A stretch of DNA of 64,000 nucleotides, taken from Acidovorax sp. A79. Its GTDB lineage: Bacteria; Pseudomonadota; Gammaproteobacteria; Burkholderiales; Burkholderiaceae_C. The position numbers were made by a program, and so were the translations under genes. This document shows positions 59,236-64,000 of the stretch, piece by piece. Within the stretch, counting starts at the first letter, position 1. Every line of letters starts with the position of its first letter. The notes under the pieces were generated by a model. It ran no database searches. It worked only from the letters and a program-made list of their open reading frames with translations, and was not told the origin of the DNA. Location: the NCBI RefSeq assembly GCF_041154505.1, contig NZ_AP028672.1, forward strand, positions 1,749,001 through 1,813,000. The letters are read 5' to 3'.

Positions 59236-59946
59236 ATGAACACACTGCACTCTCAATTAGTCGCCGACATCCTGAGTCAGGCAATCTTCAGCAACTACAA
59301 GACCTATGCTCTTTTAGGCGCATTTAGTCTGCTCAATTTGCTTGCCTCCAGTTTCTTCGGGGGCTATTGGAAGAAGCGCGGCGAGACTCTTGCCACAAAG
59401 GCGGACTTCAAGACCTTAGAGACGCAACTAACCGCAACCACAAGAGTTGCCGAAGAGGTTAGGTCGGCGATAAACCAAGCAGACTGGGCTGCGCGCGAGT
59501 GGAATGCACTGCAAAGAACCAAGCTAGAGGAATACCTTCTCACCACACACGAATTAGACACATCATTTGATGGAATGCGGAACAGATGGATCTATCAAAG
59601 TGATGAAGACGAAGCCCAGGGCCTTGACAAAAGATTGTCCATGCTCGCTGCCCTGTATTTCCCAATGCTCTCCCAGGCTACGAGTGCGCTAGCTCACAGC
59701 TACATTCAATGCAGGATGTCGATCCTGGCTGCAGGGAAAGCGGTCAATGGTTTGCACAAAGAGAATTTTGTGGGCAGAGACGCGCAGATGCAAAAATTCC
59801 AGGATACATGGAAGCCGCTCTACGCTGAGTTTCACAAGCAACTGAGCGAAATTGAACAACTAGCTGCTCAGCAGATGCAATTGCTTTCGGTCGGTCCGGT
59901 AAGAAAAATCCCGACAAGCTCAACACTTGCCGGGGTTCCCACTTGA
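59236..59946 (+). CDS. Membrane-anchored helical protein of unknown function, plus-strand cargo gene (moron)
   Basis: 236 residues. One N-terminal hydrophobic helix (about 22-44, YALLGAFSLLNLLASSFFGG) follows a short periplasmic or cytosolic tip. A charged coil then runs from about 50-100 (FKTLETQLTATTRVAEEVRS) with a helical tail. It is the only plus-strand gene seen inside the prophage, and its base composition is visibly lower in GC than its neighbours. Such genes often act in superinfection exclusion or host fitness. No family recognised. A minus-strand terminator is nested in its 3' end. Confidence 0.8.
   Translation: MNTLHSQLVADILSQAIFSNYKTYALLGAFSLLNLLASSFFGGYWKKRGETLATKADFKTLETQLTATTRVAEEVRSAINQADWAAREWNALQRTKLEEYLLTTHELDTSFDGMRNRWIYQSDEDEAQGLDKRLSMLAALYFPMLSQATSALAHSYIQCRMSILAAGKAVNGLHKENFVGRDAQMQKFQDTWKPLYAEFHKQLSEIEQLAAQQMQLLSVGPVRKIPTSSTLAGVPT
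59903..59934 (-). terminator. Terminator downstream of the antiterminator gene (tR'-like)
   Basis: On the minus strand CCCGGCAAG/CTTGTCGGG (all paired, one G-T) with a 7-nt loop is followed by ATTTTTC. It lies between the Q-like gene with its candidate promoter and the late gene cluster, so it must be read through for late expression. Confidence 0.75.
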
Positions 59947-59986
59947 TGCATTGCGGGTGGAGGCGCAATACACACACAGTGCCTGA

Positions 59987-60014
59987 AATGTACCCAAAAG
60001 GTCTATGTTGTAAA
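59987..60014 (-). promoter_or_regulatory. Candidate late promoter (pR'-like) just after the antiterminator gene
   Basis: On the minus strand TTTACA and TACATT are separated by 16 nt, close to a sigma70 promoter, in an AT-rich gap. It points toward HNH, terminase and all structural genes, with the terminator 53 nt beyond it. Confidence 0.55.
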
Positions 60015-60028
60015 ACTCCTTTCGGTGT

Positions 60029-60451
60029 CTACAGGGCCTTGGCCTTAGCTTCGGATACACGGGCAGCAACCCGTTTGCGCTCATGCTCCTCGGCCCGCGC
60101 CTCCAGCCAGGCGGCAATGGTGTGGTCTGCCCGTTCCAGCTGCGCCTTGATGGTGGATGGCGCGCGCTGCATACGCTGCGCAGTGGCACTGATGCCCAGG
60201 TCTTTAAGGTAGATGCACTCCAGCGTTACGAACAGATGGCCCTTGCCCAGCTTCAGCGCACGCACCGCCTCATCTGTCAGCGCTGCCTCCTCATCCTCCA
60301 CCGGGATGGCCACATGGTTGTATGACCCACGAGACCACACCTCACTGGCCAGCACCGACCGCGTTGCAAAGCCACGCCCGCCGCTGGCACCGCGCGACGA
60401 CCAGATGGCCCAGTTCTCCAGCCGCCGCTGGATGTGCTTAAGCCGTGCCAT
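60029..60451 (-). CDS. Q-like phage antiterminator
   Basis: 140 residues. RLENWAIWSSRGASGGRGFA at the start matches the Q-family opening, and LECIYLKDLGISATAQRMQR followed by ERADHTIAAWLEARAEEHER forms an HTH-like end. It is the last early gene before a promoter/terminator pair and the late operon. Its start at 60451 overlaps the previous gene by 14 nt. Confidence 0.78.
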   Translation of the reverse strand: MARLKHIQRRLENWAIWSSRGASGGRGFATRSVLASEVWSRGSYNHVAIPVEDEEAALTDEAVRALKLGKGHLFVTLECIYLKDLGISATAQRMQRAPSTIKAQLERADHTIAAWLEARAEEHERKRVAARVSEAKAKAL

Positions 60452-60806
60452 GCGCCCGCACCTCATCATCCGTCGCAGGCCAAATGCACACGTGTGCACA
60501 ACCGAAGATGGCCGTGAACTGCGCCAACTCCAGCATGGCCGGATGTTCCCGGCCAAACGGTGTGCCCACCACATGCCCAGCCTCAAACGCATAGAAGCAC
60601 CCCGGCTGCCCAGCCAGGCCACGCCTCACCAGCTGGAACACATCGTTGCCCATGGATTCAGCGCGCGCCTGAATCGATTGGTACACATTCGGCATCGAAG
60701 TCTTGATGGTCTGCAGCCCGGCATTCACTGCCCCTCTGCATGACTCCGGTATCACTGCCGCCCCTTGTTGCGGTTGGGTGGGTGTCCCAGTGTCCATACT
60801 GTCCAT
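60438..60806 (-). CDS. Prophage early protein, unknown function
   Basis: 122 residues. MDSMDTGTPTQPQQGAAVIP is followed by a helical part (VNAGLQTIKTSMPNVYQSIQ) and FYAFEAGHVVGTPFGREHPA. Contains the TGCACACGTGTGCA palindrome in the codons for CAHVC. Sits between the replication and antiterminator genes. A start three codons later is possible. No family recognised. Confidence 0.65.
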   Translation of the reverse strand: MDSMDTGTPTQPQQGAAVIPESCRGAVNAGLQTIKTSMPNVYQSIQARAESMGNDVFQLVRRGLAGQPGCFYAFEAGHVVGTPFGREHPAMLELAQFTAIFGCAHVCIWPATDDEVRAHGTA

Positions 60807-61172
60807 CCTTTTCTATAGAGATCATGGGTAAGTGGCAGGTGCCCGCGCGAGGGCGTGCGCACCTGCGCCCCTGCCTGCGCCTGCCCGCACCGTAAGCAGG
60901 TGGTGCGCAGCCCGCCCAGGCCATGGGCAATGCAGCGGCCTCGACCCCCAAAACCGAGGGGAAGTAGGTAGCTGGTGATGTCCATGCAAACGCGTGGACA
61001 CCATGGACACATGAGCACCTACGACATAGGCGAATGGCAGGCCATCCCCGCCACTGCACCGCACGCCGGGCGTCTTGCGCTCCGGACTTGCACCGTGGCG
61101 CGAATCACGCCTCCAACACGGTGAGCGATGCAGCGCGTTTCAGGCACTGCGTGTGTGGTGTGGGCCAACATC
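60807..61172. other. Gap between early genes without a confident gene
   Basis: 366 nt. Short open frames here (such as 60752-61018 on the minus strand and a 36-codon plus-strand frame from 61011) lack a ribosome binding site and natural composition. A weak inverted repeat GTCCA/TGGAC lies near 60979-60998. I see no RNA gene. Confidence 0.4.
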
Positions 61173-63956
61173 TCAGAAGGGCGCACTGTCGTCGTCCTCC
61201 ATGGCCTTCAGTTGAGCTGCCGCAGGCGTCAAGGGCGGCGGGGGCGGCAGAGGTGCGGATGGCATCGCTGGCGCAGGTGCACCACCCTGTTCATCTTCAT
61301 CACCCGTGATCTGGTCCAAGCCCACCGGCGCGTCATTGCGCGGCCACCCGTCGGGGCGGTGATAGCGCCAGATGCGCACCCCGCCGATCATCTTCTTGAG
61401 GTGCTCCCACCCCTGGTGCTTCAGCCAGGCTGAAATCTGCTGCTGCAGCCCGCTGGGCGCCTTCGCCACATCCACACCCAGCGCCTGCACCAGCTGGGCC
61501 AGCGTCACAAATGCGGCCTCAGCATGCACAAAGCTGGCGGGTCCAGTGGCATTCAGATTCGGCTTGCGTGTCAGCACGGCCAGCAGCTCAGACTCCACCG
61601 CCGTCTCCACGAGGCGGCTTTCCTGCATGGGCCTGAACAGCCGCACTTCCTCATCTTCGGTGGGGGTGTACCGCTCATCCTGCAGATACCGCGCGTAGGC
61701 CTCGGCCAGCAGCTGGTGGCGGTACTTCGCCACCCACTCGGTGTTGATCACATTGCGCACCGGCACCGGCCAAAAGCGCCGGTTCCCCGTCCGGTCCCGC
61801 AGGTAGGTATCCTCATTGGTGGTGCCCACCAGCACACACTGGCGCGGGAACGACTCCGGGATCTTCCCGTACGCCACCCGATAGCGGTCCACCTTCGAGC
61901 TGACGAACGCCTTGATGTCCGCCACCTCGGACTTGCTCATACCCGCCAGCTCGGCCACTTCGTACAACCAGATGCCCTGCACCTGTTCCTGCCCATCGTG
62001 CCCGTGGCCAATGTCGAACTTGGTGTCGCTGTAAAACTCCGTGCTGGCCAACACCTCCACCAGGGTGGACTTGCGCAGGCCGCCCGCCCCTTCCAGCACC
62101 GGCATGTAGTCAAACTTGCAGCCGGGCTCCATCACCCGCCGCACCATGCCCAGCAGCCAAAACCGCCCCACCAGGCGCAAATACTCCAGCAGGTGCGGCT
62201 TACGCTGCAGCGACTCGGGCGACTCGCCCAGCGCATACACCAGCCACCCGTCCACACGGGGCTTGTTGTCCCACTGTTGGGCCTGCAGCCACTCGCGCAC
62301 CGGGTGATACCGGTTCTTGCTCGCCACCGTCTTGATGCCCTCCTCCAGCGCCGCCATGCTCACAGATGGCAACCCCCAGGTGTTCGACATCCAGTCGCCC
62401 AGCAGCAGCGCGTCCGAGTCCTTCAGTTCGCCCGGCCGACTGTTCGGCCACGGGAAGGCTTGCCGCCGTGCAATGGTGTTGCGCAGTTCGTCATACGCCA
62501 CGATGCCGCGCAAATCTGGCGCCTTCTCCAGCGCCGCAATCACCGTCTTGCGCGAGATATTCCAGCGCTGCTTTTCGCGGTCGTAGTACCAGCTCAGCCA
62601 CTCAGGCACCAAGCGCGAGCCGCACTTCACCATGTCGCCATCGTCGTCGCCGGAATCCCCGCCCTCGGTGCCAACGGGGCTATCGATTTTTTTGGCCGCA
62701 GGCGCCGCAGCGGGCGCCTTGTCACCGGGCTTGTCCAGGTACGCCACCGCCTGCCCAAAGAACGCCTGCACACGTTCAAACGTCCAGCCGTCTGCCTCTA
62801 TCGCGTCCTTGCAGTCCCAGCCATCAGGCAGCACACCAGGTTGCGCGATGGGCAGCAGGCTGACCGTGCACGCGTGCTCATCCCGCAACAGCGCCAGAAT
62901 GCCCCGCTGCGCCTTCATGCCGGGCTGGTCCACGTAGTCCAGATAAGGCTTGGAATCCTTCAGCGCCTGCAGCGCGGCCGCATACTCTGGCAACTCGCGC
63001 ACATCAGCATCGGCCGCCAGCTGCAGCTGCTCACGCACCTGCGCATCCAGCGCCTTGCGCTCCGCTGCCGTGGGTTGCTCCCGCTTGCTGTCACAGTCCG
63101 GCCAGCCCAGCACAGTGCAACCTGCCAGCCAGGCCCAGTCGGCCTTCTGCCACGCCTTGCACCCACCCGGCCAGCCAGCCGCGTGGTACACGCCAGGCGC
63201 ACCCGCATCCAGCACCGCCTGCAGCACATCGCCCTTGCGCTCCCCCTCCACCAGGATGACCGTGCGCCCCGCTGGCGACGTGCGGGAGGGGAAGTACAGC
63301 GGGCGCGGCTCTTCCCACTGCTTCCAGTGCCACCGCGCCCCGCCCTTCGACTGGCTCTCGCACCACGTGCGTGCAATGTCATCCTTGCCGCCATCGCTGG
63401 TACGAAACCGCACCACATACCCGAACAGCGCACCATCGCGCCAGTATTCCGACACGTGCACGATGTCAGCATCCGTGCGGTGCTGGTGCTTGAAATTCAC
63501 CTTGGGCGCGTACCCAGGCACCGGCGCAATGGCGCGCCAGCTCTCCCGGTCAGACGCAGGCTTGGGCGGCGGCGCGGGCCGTGGCTCGCGCACCGGTGGC
63601 GCCTTGCCATCGGCCGTCATCACCACACCGGCCTCGTTCTCAAGCCGATGCTCGCGCGCAAGCTCCACGCAGGCCTGGGCCATCGTGATGCCGTGGATCT
63701 GGGCATAGAGGCTGAGCAGATCATTGCCCGCCTCATCGCTGGCAAAGTCAGCCCACTGCCCCGTGTTCAGGTTCACGCTGCAGCTGGAGCCCTTGCCCCC
63801 CGCCAGCGATCCGCATTTGTACTCATGGCCGCTGCGCACGCCACCCGGCAACCACCTGGGCACCAGGTCAGCAGCCATCGCCAGCAGCGCCTTACCCAAC
63901 GCAGCGTACTTCAAAGGGGGTAACGGGGGGCGGCTCAAGCAACACCCCCCAGGCAC
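61173..63956 (-). CDS. Phage primase-helicase (Toprim + VapE/DUF5906-like ATPase)
   Basis: Up to 927 residues. N-terminal zinc/primase-like region (RWLPGGVRSGHEYKCGSLAG, then GQWADFASDEAGNDLLSLYA), Toprim motif VILVEGERKGDVLQAVLDAG, and C-terminal helicase with EGAGGLRKSTLVEVL as Walker A and ERYRVAYGK-type VapE signature. Replicates phage DNA. The GTG at 63956 gives the longest frame. Family members start nearer LKYAALGKALL, so a TTG at 63914 or ATG at 63878 may be the true start. Confidence 0.88.
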   Translation of the reverse strand: MPGGCCLSRPPLPPLKYAALGKALLAMAADLVPRWLPGGVRSGHEYKCGSLAGGKGSSCSVNLNTGQWADFASDEAGNDLLSLYAQIHGITMAQACVELAREHRLENEAGVVMTADGKAPPVREPRPAPPPKPASDRESWRAIAPVPGYAPKVNFKHQHRTDADIVHVSEYWRDGALFGYVVRFRTSDGGKDDIARTWCESQSKGGARWHWKQWEEPRPLYFPSRTSPAGRTVILVEGERKGDVLQAVLDAGAPGVYHAAGWPGGCKAWQKADWAWLAGCTVLGWPDCDSKREQPTAAERKALDAQVREQLQLAADADVRELPEYAAALQALKDSKPYLDYVDQPGMKAQRGILALLRDEHACTVSLLPIAQPGVLPDGWDCKDAIEADGWTFERVQAFFGQAVAYLDKPGDKAPAAAPAAKKIDSPVGTEGGDSGDDDGDMVKCGSRLVPEWLSWYYDREKQRWNISRKTVIAALEKAPDLRGIVAYDELRNTIARRQAFPWPNSRPGELKDSDALLLGDWMSNTWGLPSVSMAALEEGIKTVASKNRYHPVREWLQAQQWDNKPRVDGWLVYALGESPESLQRKPHLLEYLRLVGRFWLLGMVRRVMEPGCKFDYMPVLEGAGGLRKSTLVEVLASTEFYSDTKFDIGHGHDGQEQVQGIWLYEVAELAGMSKSEVADIKAFVSSKVDRYRVAYGKIPESFPRQCVLVGTTNEDTYLRDRTGNRRFWPVPVRNVINTEWVAKYRHQLLAEAYARYLQDERYTPTEDEEVRLFRPMQESRLVETAVESELLAVLTRKPNLNATGPASFVHAEAAFVTLAQLVQALGVDVAKAPSGLQQQISAWLKHQGWEHLKKMIGGVRIWRYHRPDGWPRNDAPVGLDQITGDEDEQGGAPAPAMPSAPLPPPPPLTPAAAQLKAMEDDDSAPF

Positions 63957-64000
63957 GCACTACAAAACCCGGCGTCTCCACCACCGGCGGCATCTTGTTG
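63892..64000 (-). CDS. Possible 3' end of an upstream early gene (partial)
   Basis: 36 codons of an open frame entering from the right edge and ending at 63892 with FVVRAWGVLLEPPPVTPFEV then RCVG. It would overlap the beginning of the primase gene. Composition is compatible with coding, but it is too short to be certain. Confidence 0.4.
   Translation of the reverse strand, partial: NKMPPVVETPGFVVRAWGVLLEPPPVTPFEVRCVG

Larger units (their letters stand above)
38919..64000 (-). mobile_element. HK97-type siphovirus-like prophage (incomplete at the right edge)
   Basis: A near-continuous minus-strand gene set: replication (61.2-63.9 kb), antiterminator, HNH, terminase, portal, protease, capsid, joining genes, tail tube, chaperone, tape measure, tail tip and lysis. 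Gene order and the delta-domain capsid plus ClpP-like protease fit an HK97-like head with a long non-contractile tail: there is a tube but no sheath gene. All core genes are open, so the element may be intact. Integrase, repressor and right att are beyond 64 kb. Confidence 0.93.

Noticed and set aside
60752..61018. 88-residue minus-strand frame in the early gap
   Set aside because: Cys- and Arg-rich, overlaps the 122-residue gene, no ribosome binding site.
61011..61124. 36-codon plus-strand frame MSTYDIGEW...
   Set aside because: No ribosome binding site and opposite to all neighbouring prophage genes; too short to support.
61524..63923. 799-residue plus-strand frame opposite the primase gene
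   Set aside because: Low-complexity antisense composition; the minus-strand frame carries Toprim and ATPase motifs.

Overview
The window looks like a chromosome segment of a Comamonadaceae bacterium (Burkholderiales, most like Acidovorax). The evidence is uniformly high GC, a cytochrome-c-fused CoxB, a Bug/TctC-type solute receptor, a DUF2244 gene beside coxB, and short dispersed palindromes between host genes. The genus is an inference; no rRNA or marker gene is present.

Host part (1 to about 38.8 kb). The left edge is the coxB-coxA start (minus strand). It is followed by a methyltransferase, comF, trmL, a LysR/MaoC pair, a lone ParA-type ATPase, a LysE exporter and a KefC-type cation/proton antiporter. 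An iron block (9.6-14.5 kb) has a Fur-box-like site, a TonB-dependent siderophore receptor, a PepSY membrane protein and two small membrane proteins overlapping by ATGA. Next come a TRIC channel, a transglutaminase/PaaI pair and a LysR-SDR divergent pair. The block at 18.4-23.9 kb is a beta-ketoadipate lower pathway (pcaI, pcaJ, pcaF) with a translationally coupled SDR and a Bug receptor. It faces a divergent IclR/PcaR regulator across a two-copy palindromic operator. Then follow DUF1841, a large surface lipoprotein with its LuxR regulator, cytochrome c4, a MoxR/VWA cassette and tamA-tamB.

Prophage part (about 38.9 kb to the right edge and beyond). This is a tailed, siphovirus-like, HK97-type prophage, almost wholly on the minus strand. 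Read from right to left it runs: primase/helicase, Q-like antiterminator, a promoter and a terminator, HNH, TerS, TerL, portal, ClpP-like protease, capsid, head-tail joining genes, tail tube, tail assembly chaperone with a -1 frameshift, tape measure, tail tip and fibre genes, cell-wall enzymes, holin-like proteins, and Rz with embedded Rz1. Integrase and repressor are not in the window.

Most notable are four non-obvious signals in the prophage. First, a GGGAAAC slippery site joins the two tail chaperone frames. Second, intrinsic-terminator hairpins sit about 20-27 nt upstream of the start codons of capsid, tail tube, tape measure and a holin-like gene. Third, a family of TGCACACGTGTGCA palindromes recurs. 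Fourth, a lone plus-strand, lower-GC gene for a membrane-anchored protein is inserted between the antiterminator and the HNH/terminase genes. It is the best candidate for an undescribed cargo function.
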